This document shows positions 33,281 through 40,543 of a DNA stretch of 60,582 bases, piece by piece. This DNA comes from an uncultured Collinsella sp. (GTDB taxonomy: Bacteria > Actinomycetota > Coriobacteriia > Coriobacteriales > Coriobacteriaceae): NCBI GenBank assembly GCA_900541045.1, contig UQID01000013.1:1-60582 (forward strand), written 5' to 3'. The first letter of the stretch is position 1. Every line of letters starts with the position of its first letter. Made by a program: the position numbers and the translations under genes. Below the pieces are notes generated by a model, which saw nothing but the letters and a program-made list of their open reading frames with translations, was not told the origin of the DNA and did no database searches.

Positions 33281-33568
33281 ATGACCGCCCACGAGATCAT
33301 CATCCGTCCGATCGTGTCCGAGCGTTCCTTCTCCGGCATGGAGCAGAACAAGTACACGTTCGAGGTCGCCAAGGATGCTAACAAGTATCAGATCAAGGAC
33401 GCTGTCGAGGAGATCTTCGGCGTCAAGGTCGTTCGCGTGAACACCCTGACGGTCAAGCCCAAGACCAAGCGTGTGCGCTATGTCGCCGGCAAGACCCGTT
33501 CTTGGAAGAAGGCCATCGTCACGCTGGCCGAGGGCGACACCATCGAGGTCTTTGGCAACCAGGCCTAA
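33281..33568 (+). CDS. rplW: 50S ribosomal protein L23
   Basis: 95 residues; ATG 33281 abuts the rplD stop, with GGGGAGG inside the end of rplD. Motifs IIIRPIVSERSFSGMEQNKY and the basic loop TVKPKTKRVRYVAGKTRSWK are typical. It forms the exit-tunnel docking site for trigger factor and SRP. Confidence 0.97.
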   Translation: MTAHEIIIRPIVSERSFSGMEQNKYTFEVAKDANKYQIKDAVEEIFGVKVVRVNTLTVKPKTKRVRYVAGKTRSWKKAIVTLAEGDTIEVFGNQA

Positions 33569-33584
33569 GACTCGCTGCTGTTGA

Positions 33585-33668
33585 GTGAGCTCATGCCTCC
33601 CAAATAGGGGAGGCGAGAGCTCAAGGTTTTGGGCGTATAAAATGGACACGCCCGGAGCCGTGTATACG
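33585..33668 (+). promoter_or_regulatory. Hairpin and promoter-like block before rplB
   Basis: TGAGCTC and GCCTCCC pair with GGGGAGGC and GAGCTCA (~33585-33622), followed by GGTTTTGGG, a weak terminator. Then comes the 27-base block (33642-33668, ending GTGTATACG) shared with the rplC promoter region. The 179-base rplW-rplB gap thus seems to end one transcript and start another. Confidence 0.5.
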
Positions 33669-33747
33669 TCCGGTGTCATCGCACCCGAGGCAGAACCTCG
33701 AATCCCTGTCTGCGATGGCTAACGGATTCCTATTGAAAGGGATTGTA

Positions 33748-34578
33748 ATGGCTGTAAAGCACCTTAAGCCGACCTCCGCTGGTAGGCGTTGGCAGACGAT
33801 CTCCGACTTCTCCGAGATCACCTGCACCAAGCCCGAGAAGTCTCTTCTCGAGCCCCTGCCCAAGAAGGCCGGTCGTAACAACAACGGCCGCATCACCACC
33901 CGCCACCAGGGCGGCGGCGTGAAGCGTCGTTACCGCGTGATCGACTTCAAGCGCAACAAGGACGGCGTGCCCGCCAAGGTTGCCACGATCGAGTACGATC
34001 CGAACCGTTCCGCTCGCATCGCTCTGCTGCACTACGCTGACGGTGAGAAGCGCTACATCCTGGCTCCCAAGGGCCTTGAGGTCGGTCAGACCATCATGTC
34101 CGGTTCTGACGCCGACATCAAGCCGGGCAACGCTCTGCCCCTCGCCGACATCCCCGTCGGTACGCTCATCCACGCCGTCGAGTTCCAGCCGGGCAAGGGC
34201 GCTGCTATCGCCCGTTCCGCCGGTAACTCCTGCCAGCTGATGGGTAAGGAGGGCAAGTACGCTATCGTCCGTATGCCTTCCTCCGAGATGCGCCGCATCC
34301 TCGTTACCTGCCGCGCCACCGTCGGTGAGGTCGGCAACGCCGATCACGCCAACATCGTCATCGGCAAGGCCGGCCGTAAGCGTCACTTGAACGTGCGCCC
34401 GACCGTCCGCGGTACCGTCATGAACCCTGTCGACCACCCGCACGGCGGTGGCGAGGGCAAGAACCACACCTCTGGTCGTCCCTCTGTTACCCCCTGGGGT
34501 AAGCCGACGAAGGGCCTTCGTACGCGCAAGAAGAAGAAGGTCTCGAACCAGCACATCATTCGTCGCCGTAAGAAGTAA
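33748..34578 (+). CDS. rplB: 50S ribosomal protein L2
   Basis: 276 residues from ATG 33748 (MAVKHLKPTSAGRRWQTISD), with GAAAGGG upstream; the frame is open further upstream but without a start site. The peptidyl-transferase His region MNPVDHPHGGGEGKN is intact. L2 is needed for subunit joining and the catalytic centre. Confidence 0.98.
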   Translation: MAVKHLKPTSAGRRWQTISDFSEITCTKPEKSLLEPLPKKAGRNNNGRITTRHQGGGVKRRYRVIDFKRNKDGVPAKVATIEYDPNRSARIALLHYADGEKRYILAPKGLEVGQTIMSGSDADIKPGNALPLADIPVGTLIHAVEFQPGKGAAIARSAGNSCQLMGKEGKYAIVRMPSSEMRRILVTCRATVGEVGNADHANIVIGKAGRKRHLNVRPTVRGTVMNPVDHPHGGGEGKNHTSGRPSVTPWGKPTKGLRTRKKKKVSNQHIIRRRKK

Positions 34579-34610
34579 TTTCGGATACCGAGTTTTAGGA
34601 GAAAGCACTT

Positions 34611-34871
34611 ATGAGCAGAAGTCTCAAAAAGGGCCCGTTCGTGGAGACTCGCCTTCTCTCGCGTATCACCGCGATGAACGAGGCTGGCAAGAAGGACGTC
34701 GTGAAGACCTGGTCCCGCGCGTCCACCATCTTCCCCGAGATGGTTGGTCACACCATCGCCGTCCACGACGGCCGCAAGCATGTGCCCGTGTATGTTACCG
34801 AGTCCATGGTTGGTCACAAGCTCGGCGAGTTCGCGCCGACTCGTACGTTCCGTGGCCACAAGGCCAAATAG
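34611..34871 (+). CDS. rpsS: 30S ribosomal protein S19
   Basis: 86 residues; ATG 34611 with AGGAG. MSRSLKKGPFVETRLLSRI and HDGRKHVPVYVTESMVGHKL are family signatures. It binds the 16S head with S13. Confidence 0.97.
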   Translation: MSRSLKKGPFVETRLLSRITAMNEAGKKDVVKTWSRASTIFPEMVGHTIAVHDGRKHVPVYVTESMVGHKLGEFAPTRTFRGHKAK

Positions 34872-34885
34872 GGGGTTAACCGTAA

Positions 34886-35257
34886 ATGGCAACTAAGTCT
34901 ATTGAAACTGAGGCCACCGAGGTTCGCGCCGTCGCTAAGTACGTGCGTGTTTCCCCCAGCAAGGCCCGCCTGGTGGTCGATCTGATCCGCCGCAAGCCTG
35001 TCGCTCAGGCCTTCGACATCCTCCACTTCTGCGACCGCGCCGTCGCCGTGGATGTCGAGAAGGTTCTCCGTTCCGCCGTTGCGAACGCCGAGAACAACAA
35101 CGGTCTGCGTGCCGACAACCTGGTTGTCGCCGCTGCCTATGTTGACGAGGGTCCGACGCTTAAGCGCATCCGTCCCCGCGCCAAGGGTTCCGCTTCTCGC
35201 ATTCTGAAGCGTACTTCCCACATCACCGTCGTCGTTGCTCCTCGAAAGGAGGCGTAA
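34886..35257 (+). CDS. rplV: 50S ribosomal protein L22
   Basis: 123 residues; ATG 34886. VRVSPSKARLVVDLIRRKPV and the tunnel hairpin KRIRPRAKGSASRILKRTSH are present. The first ~15 residues (SIETEATEVRA) are a slightly extended N-terminus. Confidence 0.96.
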   Translation: MATKSIETEATEVRAVAKYVRVSPSKARLVVDLIRRKPVAQAFDILHFCDRAVAVDVEKVLRSAVANAENNNGLRADNLVVAAAYVDEGPTLKRIRPRAKGSASRILKRTSHITVVVAPRKEA

Positions 35258-35263
35258 AGCTGT

Positions 35264-35974
35264 ATGGGTCAGAAAGTCTACCCCACCGGCTTCCGTCTTG
35301 GCATCACCGAGAACTGGCGCTCCCGCTGGTTCGCAGAGAAGGATTACGCTAAGACCCTCGGTAACGATCTCGAGATCCGCAAGTACCTCGAGAAGCGTCT
35401 TTCCCGCGCAGCTGTCTCCCGCGTCGAGATCGAGCGCGCTGGCGACAAGGTGAAGGTCATCATCCTCACCGCTCGCCCCGGCGTTGTCATCGGTAAGAAG
35501 GGTGCCGAGATCGATACCCTCCGCACCGAGCTCGAGAAGGTTGCTGGCGTCTCCAAGGGCCAGCTCTCCGTCGACGTTGTCGAGATCAAGCGCCCCGAGC
35601 TCGACGCCAATCTCGTTGCTCAGTCCATCGCTGAGCAGCTCGAGGGTCGCGTTGCCTTCCGTCGCGCTATGCGCAAGGCTGTCCAGTCCGCCCGCAAGGC
35701 CGGCGCCAAGGGCATCCGTATCCAGTGCTCCGGTCGTCTCGGCGGTGCCGAGATGGGCCGTCGTGAGTGGTACCGTGAGGGTCGCGTGCCTCTGCACACC
35801 CTCCGCGCCAAGATCGACTACGGCACGGCTGTCGCCAGCACCACCATGGGCGCTTGCGGCGTGAAGGTCTGGATCTACCTGGGCGAGAAGCTCCCGGGCC
35901 AGCCTGTTCCCAACCCTGCACTCGAGGGCTCTTCCCGTCCTCGTCGTCGTAACTCCGAGAGGAGGGGTCAGTAG
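35264..35974 (+). CDS. rpsC: 30S ribosomal protein S3
   Basis: 236 residues; ATG 35264 with GAAAGGAGG. The KH domain (VVIGKKGAEIDTLRTELEK) and C-terminal domain (GRLGGAEMGRREWYREGRVP) are intact. Its TAG stop overlaps the rplP GTG by one base, suggesting translational coupling. Confidence 0.97.
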   Translation: MGQKVYPTGFRLGITENWRSRWFAEKDYAKTLGNDLEIRKYLEKRLSRAAVSRVEIERAGDKVKVIILTARPGVVIGKKGAEIDTLRTELEKVAGVSKGQLSVDVVEIKRPELDANLVAQSIAEQLEGRVAFRRAMRKAVQSARKAGAKGIRIQCSGRLGGAEMGRREWYREGRVPLHTLRAKIDYGTAVASTTMGACGVKVWIYLGEKLPGQPVPNPALEGSSRPRRRNSERRGQ

Positions 35975-36477
35975 TGCTTGCCCCTAAGCGTATTCTTCAC
36001 CGCAAGGTGCAGCGTGGCTCCATGAAGGGCCAGGCCAAGGGTAATACCGAGCTGCATTTCGGCGAGTTTGGTATCCAGGCTCTCGAGGCTCATTGGATCA
36101 CCAACCGTCAGATCGAGGCCGCTCGTATTGCCATGACCCGCTACATGAAGCGTGGCGGTCGTGTCTACATCACGATCTTCCCCGATAAGCCCATCACCAA
36201 GAAGCCTGCCGAGACTCGCATGGGTTCTGGTAAGGGTAACCCCGAGGAGTGGGTGGCCGTCGTCAAGCCCGGACGCATCATGTTCGAGGTCAAGGGCGTG
36301 CCCGAGGAGGTCGCTCGCGAGGCTCTGCGTCTTGCACAGCACAAGCTTCCCATCAAGACCAAGATTGTTGCTGCCAAGAACGCTGAGCAGCGCATCGAGA
36401 AGGAGATGGCTGAGGAGGCCGCTCTCGAGGCCAAGTGGGCTGCTGAGGACGCCGCCGCCGCCAAGGAGGAGAACTAA
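35974..36477 (+). CDS. rplP: 50S ribosomal protein L16 with charged C-terminal tail
   Basis: 167 residues from GTG 35974, with GAGAGGAGGGG just before. The core (MLAPKRILHRKVQRGSMKGQ, RMGSGKGNPEEWVAVVKPGR) is standard, but L16 is usually ~137-145 residues. The extra ~25 C-terminal residues form an Ala/Glu/Lys helix (NAEQRIEKEMAEEAALEAKW). Its stop overlaps the rpmC start (TAATGA type). Confidence 0.96.
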   Translation: MLAPKRILHRKVQRGSMKGQAKGNTELHFGEFGIQALEAHWITNRQIEAARIAMTRYMKRGGRVYITIFPDKPITKKPAETRMGSGKGNPEEWVAVVKPGRIMFEVKGVPEEVAREALRLAQHKLPIKTKIVAAKNAEQRIEKEMAEEAALEAKWAAEDAAAAKEEN

Positions 36478-36692
36478 TGAAGCCCGCAGAGATTCGTGAG
36501 CTCTCGGACGCTCAGCTCGTTGAGAAGCTGAAGGAAATGCGCGCCGAGCTCTTTAACCTTCGTTTCCAGATGGCCACCAGCCAGCTGGACAACACCGCTC
36601 GCGTCAACACCGTGAAGAAGGACATCGCTCGCGTCCTCACGGAGCAGCGCGCCCGCGAGATCGCAGCGGAGAAGTCCGCTGTCGCCGAGTAG
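36477..36692 (+). CDS. rpmC: 50S ribosomal protein L29
   Basis: 71 residues; ATG 36477 overlaps the rplP stop by one base. Two-helix protein: MKPAEIRELSDAQLVEKLKE, then RFQMATSQLDNTARVNTVKK. It lies near the exit tunnel beside L23. Confidence 0.95.
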   Translation: MKPAEIRELSDAQLVEKLKEMRAELFNLRFQMATSQLDNTARVNTVKKDIARVLTEQRAREIAAEKSAVAE

Positions 36693-36708
36693 GACCTAAG
36701 GAGAGAAC

Positions 36709-36969
36709 ATGACTGATTCGCGTAACTCGCGTAAGGTCCGTACGGGTGTCGTTACCTCCGTCTCCGGTGCCAAGACCATTGTTGTCACCATCACCGAGCG
36801 CAAGCGTCACCCCAAGTACGGCAAGATGATGACCAGCTCCAAGAAGCTGCACGCTCACGACGAGGAGTGCACGGCTGGCGTGGGCGACACCGTCCGCGTT
36901 ATGGAGACCCGTCCTATGTCCAAGATGAAGCGTTGGCGCCTCATCGAGGTCGTCGAGCGCGCTAAATAA
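36709..36969 (+). CDS. rpsQ: 30S ribosomal protein S17
   Basis: 86 residues; ATG 36709 with AAGGAGAG. The OB fold (RTGVVTSVSGAKTIVVTITE) and GDTVRVMETRPMSKMKRWRL are conserved. A 118-base gap follows before rplN. Confidence 0.96.
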   Translation: MTDSRNSRKVRTGVVTSVSGAKTIVVTITERKRHPKYGKMMTSSKKLHAHDEECTAGVGDTVRVMETRPMSKMKRWRLIEVVERAK

Positions 36970-37087
36970 GCAGTCGCTCTTACGACTTGTACGTTTCCGA
37001 AGATGTGCGTATGCCTGGCTTGCATACCACGGGCCGTATAAAGGCTGCGCACCTCTCTTCGGTTCTTAGTTCGGAGGAACATCTACC
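36970..37087 (+). promoter_or_regulatory. Leader-like gap between rpsQ and rplN
   Basis: 118 non-coding bases, unusual inside this tightly packed cluster. It holds a GTATGC / GCATAC hairpin (~37008-37026), then CCGTATAAAGG, which could serve as a -10 region, and TTCGGAGGAAC, the rplN ribosome site. A second promoter for rplN-rplX is possible but unproven. Confidence 0.35.
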
Positions 37088-37456
37088 ATGATTCAGATGC
37101 AAACCATGCTGAACGTCGCCGACAACTCCGGCGCTCGCAAGATTCGCTGCATCAAGGTGCTTGGCGGTTCCAAGCGTCGTTATGCAGGCATCGGCGATGT
37201 GTTCATCGGTGCTGTCCAGGAGGCTACCCCTGGCGCCAACGTCAAGAAGAAGGACGTTGTCCGTTGCGTCGTCGTTCGCACCGTTAAGGAGATCCGCCGC
37301 AAGGATGGCTCCTACATTCGCTTTGATGAGAACGCCTGCGTTGTCATCAACAACGATGGTTCGCCCGTCGGCACCCGTATCTTCGGGCCCGTCGCTCGCG
37401 AGCTTCGTGACAAGAAGTACATGAAGATCGTCTCGCTCGCTCCCGAGACCCTGTAG
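37088..37456 (+). CDS. rplN: 50S ribosomal protein L14
   Basis: 122 residues; ATG 37088 with CGGAGG. MIQMQTMLNVADNSGARKIR and RIFGPVARELRDKKYMKIVS are the family ends. It is at the subunit interface with L19. Confidence 0.98.
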   Translation: MIQMQTMLNVADNSGARKIRCIKVLGGSKRRYAGIGDVFIGAVQEATPGANVKKKDVVRCVVVRTVKEIRRKDGSYIRFDENACVVINNDGSPVGTRIFGPVARELRDKKYMKIVSLAPETL

Positions 37457-37469
37457 TTAGGGGAGATAT

Positions 37470-37775
37470 ATGTATATCAAGAAGGGCGATAAGGTCCAGG
37501 TTCTCTCTGGTAAGGATCGCGGCAAGCAGGGCGTTGTCCTGCGTGCTCTCCCCGCCGAGAATAAGGTCGTTGTCGAGGGCGTTTCGGTCGTCAAGAAGGC
37601 CGTCAAGCCCAACGCTGCCAACCAGCAGGGCGGCATCGTTTCGCAGGAGGCTCCCATCGACGCCTCCAACGTCAATCTCGTTTGCCCCGAGTGCGGTAAG
37701 GTTACCCGCGTCGGTCACGAGAAGGACGGCAAGAACAAGCTGCGCGTCTGCAAGAAGTGCGGCCACAAGTTCTAA
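37470..37775 (+). CDS. rplX: 50S ribosomal protein L24, zinc-binding form
   Basis: 101 residues; ATG 37470 with GGGGAGA. The KOW domain (KKGDKVQVLSGKDRGKQGVV) is standard. The C-terminus has CPECG...CKKCG, a four-cysteine zinc site, so this is the Cys-containing paralogue type. rplE, rpsN, rpsH and the rest of the usual spc genes do not follow; a strong terminator does. Confidence 0.96.
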   Translation: MYIKKGDKVQVLSGKDRGKQGVVLRALPAENKVVVEGVSVVKKAVKPNAANQQGGIVSQEAPIDASNVNLVCPECGKVTRVGHEKDGKNKLRVCKKCGHKF

Positions 37776-37802
37776 GCTGCCCGCAACATCAAGTTGCTAG
37801 CA

Positions 37803-37838
37803 AAGGCCCGGATGCCCCACGGCATCCGGGCCTTTTTT
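37803..37838 (+). terminator. Intrinsic terminator after rplX
   Basis: A perfect 14-bp stem, AAGGCCCGGATGCC / GGCATCCGGGCCTT with loop CCAC, runs into six T. It ends the ribosomal cluster. Confidence 0.96.
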
Positions 37839-38095
37839 GATCCCTTGGGGACGGAGGAAAACGGATCACCGGGGGTACTCATTGGGGACAGGCTTAAATG
37901 AGTGGTCGTTGTTTGGCAGTCATTGGGTACGCATTGGGGACAGACTTAAATGAGTGGTTGCGCGCACGAAAGGCTGGCGTGACAGTCGGTCAGCTTGTGT
38001 GTTGTTGCGGACTCGGTGAGGCAACGGTTAAAAGGGCAACTGCTGGCTGGCGCGAAGCTTCTAATGATCCGTTTTCCTCCGTCCCCAAGGGATCA
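37838..38095. repeat. Composite REP cluster (two inverted 31-bp REPs enclosing two more)
   Basis: A perfect 31-bp inverted repeat (37838-37868 with 38065-38095) encloses 196 bases. Each arm is itself a hairpin: TGATCC and GGATCA around a GGGGACGGAGG-type loop. Inside are two direct copies of CATTGGGGACAG(G/A)CTTAAATG (37877-37903 with longer ACTCATT/AATGAGT stems, and 37932-37952). The remainder (~37955-38064) has no ORF with a start site. The arrangement is like a BIME of REP elements moved by RAYT-type transposases; no transposase gene is in the window. Confidence 0.75.
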
Positions 38096-38279
38096 GGTGG
38101 TGCGCACTTGTGCGTAGTTGCGTGCGTAGAATTGCGTGACTATGCTTGTATATGCGCCGTCTGCTGCTGAATTTTGACCATTTAGCGGTAATGCACGCAG
38201 AAGCACGCACATACGCGCGCATTTGTGCGAATATAGAGCTGTCAGAAATGAAAGACTTTTCACGACGCAGGAGGCACAT

Positions 38280-39359
38280 ATGGCAGATTCCAAACAGGCT
38301 CCGCTCGACGCTGCGGCAGCCGCAAAGGCAGCGTTCGCTTCGGTCCAGAACAAGCCGTTCCCCGATGATATCTTTACGGCACCCGAGCTTCGTTGGGCTG
38401 TGATCGGGTGCGGCGTTATCGCCAACCAGATGGCCCAGTCTCTCGCTCTTGCTGGCCGCAAGCTTGCGGGCGTCGCCAACCGCACGCTGTCAAAGGCTCA
38501 AGCTTTTGCCGAGCAGTATGGCATCGAGAAGGTCTATGAAACGGCCGAGGACCTCTATGCCGACCCTAACATCGACGCGATCTATATCACCACGCCGCAT
38601 AACACGCATATCACCTACCTGCGCGCCGCTCTGGCAGCTGGCAAGCACGTGCTCTGCGAGAAGGCCATTACCCTCAACTCCGCCGAGCTCGACGAGGCCC
38701 GTGCCATTGCCGACGAGCATAACGTGGTCCTTATGGACGCCACTACGGTGCTCCACATGCCCCTGTATCAGGAGCTGCGCCGCCGCATGGATGCCGGCGA
38801 GTTTGGCCGCATGAACCTCGCCCAACTCAACTTTGGCAGCTATAAGGAGTACGGCGATCTGACCAACCGCTTCTATAACCGCAACCTTGCTGGCGGTGCC
38901 ATGCTCGACATTGGCGTCTATGCGCTTTCCGTTATGCGCCTGTTTATGGCAAGCCAGCCCGCTGAGGTCGTTTCGCTGGGCAACACCTGTGAGACCGGTG
39001 TCGACGTTGCGGGCGGCATCGTCTGCCGTAATGCCGAGCAGCAGCTGGGTGTTGTGAGCCTTACGTTCCACTCCAAGCAGCCCAAGCGCTCGGTCATCAG
39101 CTTTGACAAGTGCTATATCGAGGTCAACGAGTATCCGCGTGCCGATCACGCGACCATCGTGTGGACTGCGGACGGCCACCGCGAGGAGGTTCGCGCCGGC
39201 ACCGAGGCTTACGCCCTTTGCTATGAGATGGCCGATCTTGAGAAGGCCGTTGCCGGCGACGACTCCAAGCGCGAGCTGCTGGATTATGCTTCTGATGTTA
39301 TGGAGCTTATGACCAAGCTCCGCGCTGATTGGGGAGTCGTGTACCCCGAGGAGGAGTAA
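38280..39359 (+). CDS. Gfo/Idh/MocA family oxidoreductase
   Basis: 359 residues; ATG 38280 with AGGAGG. The Rossmann motif is displaced to ~residue 42 (LRWAVIGCGVIANQMAQSLA) after a 35-residue N-terminal stretch. The family catalytic Lys motif is HVLCEKAIT, and the C-terminal domain has LNFGSYKEYGDLTNRFYNRN and GGAMLDIGVYALSVMR. These enzymes oxidise or reduce sugars, inositols or related alcohols with NAD(P). The next gene, a DeoR regulator, starts 3 bases after its stop and probably controls it. The preceding ~130 bases are rich in TGCGTG/CACGCA repeats that could be operators. Confidence 0.9.
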   Translation: MADSKQAPLDAAAAAKAAFASVQNKPFPDDIFTAPELRWAVIGCGVIANQMAQSLALAGRKLAGVANRTLSKAQAFAEQYGIEKVYETAEDLYADPNIDAIYITTPHNTHITYLRAALAAGKHVLCEKAITLNSAELDEARAIADEHNVVLMDATTVLHMPLYQELRRRMDAGEFGRMNLAQLNFGSYKEYGDLTNRFYNRNLAGGAMLDIGVYALSVMRLFMASQPAEVVSLGNTCETGVDVAGGIVCRNAEQQLGVVSLTFHSKQPKRSVISFDKCYIEVNEYPRADHATIVWTADGHREEVRAGTEAYALCYEMADLEKAVAGDDSKRELLDYASDVMELMTKLRADWGVVYPEEE

Positions 39360-39362
39360 GCG

Positions 39363-40109
39363 ATGCTAGCGGAAGATAGGCTCAATGCGATTGTGTCGAT
39401 GGTGCAGCAGGCTGGCTCGGTTACTGTGCCAGAGCTTGCCGAGGCCTTGGGCGTGACGGCGTCTACCATTCGGCGCGACCTGCAGGCGCTCGATCGAGCG
39501 CATCGCATCGCCAAGGTCCACGGCGGAGCGACGAGTCTTGAGCGCGCGCACGTGACGCGCGACCTAACGCTTAACGAGCGCAGCGACCTCCATAACGACG
39601 ACAAGGAGCGTATCTGCGCCCGTGCGGCGGCGCTTGTGGAGCCCGAGAGCTTTGTATACATCGACTCGGGCTCGACGACGCTCAAGCTCATCGAGCATCT
39701 TCCACACCTTGAAGGTGTCACCTATGTGACCGATTCCGTGCTCCATGCTCAGCGCCTCGCTTTGCGCGGCATGCGCACCGTAGTGCTGGGCGGCGAGCTC
39801 AAACCCGAGACCGAGGCGCTCGTTGGCCCCGATGCCCTGGCAACCCTAGACCGCTACAACTTCAATTGTGGCTTTTGGGGTTCTAATGGCATTGCCGCCG
39901 AGCAGGGCTTCACGGCGCCCGATATCGAGGAGGCGCAGGTCAAGCGCATCTCGATGCGCCATACGGCCAAACGCTTCGTAATCTCGGACGCCAGCAAATT
40001 TGGCATGGTGGCGCCCGTCAAGTTCGCGGACTTCCGCGACGCAACGATTATTACCGCGGGCGAGGTCCCCGCCAAGTACCGGGCAATGGACAACGTCATC
40101 ACGGTTTAA
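39363..40109 (+). CDS. DeoR/GlpR family transcriptional regulator
   Basis: 248 residues; ATG 39363, 3 bases after the oxidoreductase stop, whose final GAGGAGGAG codons act as the ribosome site. The N-terminal DeoR HTH is complete (VTVPELAEALGVTASTIRRD, LQALDRAHRIAKVHGGA). The sugar-phosphate effector domain has YIDSGSTTLKLIEHL, VLGGELKPETEALVGP and the ISDASKFG motif. It probably represses the oxidoreductase operon until a phosphorylated sugar is present. Confidence 0.92.
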   Translation: MLAEDRLNAIVSMVQQAGSVTVPELAEALGVTASTIRRDLQALDRAHRIAKVHGGATSLERAHVTRDLTLNERSDLHNDDKERICARAAALVEPESFVYIDSGSTTLKLIEHLPHLEGVTYVTDSVLHAQRLALRGMRTVVLGGELKPETEALVGPDALATLDRYNFNCGFWGSNGIAAEQGFTAPDIEEAQVKRISMRHTAKRFVISDASKFGMVAPVKFADFRDATIITAGEVPAKYRAMDNVITV

Positions 40110-40131
40110 CAGCAGGGGCAGACTAAGACCA

Positions 40132-40169
40132 AAACCACCACGAAGGTGCCTGTCCCCATTGTGTTGGTT
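40132..40169. repeat. REP-like hairpin, CCACCAC stem
   Basis: AACCACCAC and GTGTTGGTT form imperfect arms around AAGGTGCCTGTCCCCA. It is the same family as 40501-40543, with the conserved GGGGACAGG loop read on the minus strand. Confidence 0.7.
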
Positions 40170-40201
40170 AGTAACGAAAACCGAGCAGTTTTCTCAATAG
40201 A

Positions 40202-40240
40202 AAAGCGGCAACGTCCATCACGGGCGTTGCCGCTTTCGTT
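40202..40240 (+). terminator. Intrinsic terminator after the DeoR gene
   Basis: AAAGCGGCAACG (40202-40213) pairs perfectly with CGTTGCCGCTTT (40225-40236), followed by CGTT. Confidence 0.8.
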
Positions 40241-40253
40241 GTCTGCAGATTTG

Positions 40254-40470
40254 TCTAAGTCTGTAACAACTGGACCGTTAAAAGTGGGCTAGGTGTTACA
40301 GATTGAGATACTTCCGAACCGCGCCGTCCCTTTGTCTCAATCTGTAACAGCTGGGACGGATTTTGCCGAGTTACTGTTACAGATTGAGGTTTTTCCCTTG
40401 AGGAGGATTCGAATGTCTCGATCTGTAACAGATAGACCGGAAAATGGACTCTAACTGTTACAGATCGAGA
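40254..40470. repeat. Three palindromes at an 81-bp period (CTGTAACAG family)
   Basis: Units start at 40254, 40335 and 40416, exactly 81 bases apart; each is ~55 bases with arms around a ~23-base loop, then a ~26-base spacer. Unit 2 arms are CTCAATCTGTAACAG / CTGTTACAGATTGAG and unit 3 arms TCTCGATCTGTAACAG / CTGTTACAGATCGAGA, a compensated A-T to G-C change. Unit 1 is imperfect. There is no coding potential in the region. Confidence 0.8.
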
Positions 40471-40500
40471 CGTTTTGGGACCGCGGTTGAGCCATTGCGG

Positions 40501-40543
40501 CTAAACCACCACAAAGGTGCCTGTCCCCATTGTGGTGGTTTAG
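40501..40543. repeat. REP-like hairpin overlapping the end of the RluA-like gene
   Basis: Perfect 14-bp arms CTAAACCACCACAA and TTGTGGTGGTTTAG surround AGGTGCCTGTCCCCA. The right arm includes the stop codon (40540-40542) of the minus-strand synthase gene, so the repeat formed or inserted at the gene end. Confidence 0.8.
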
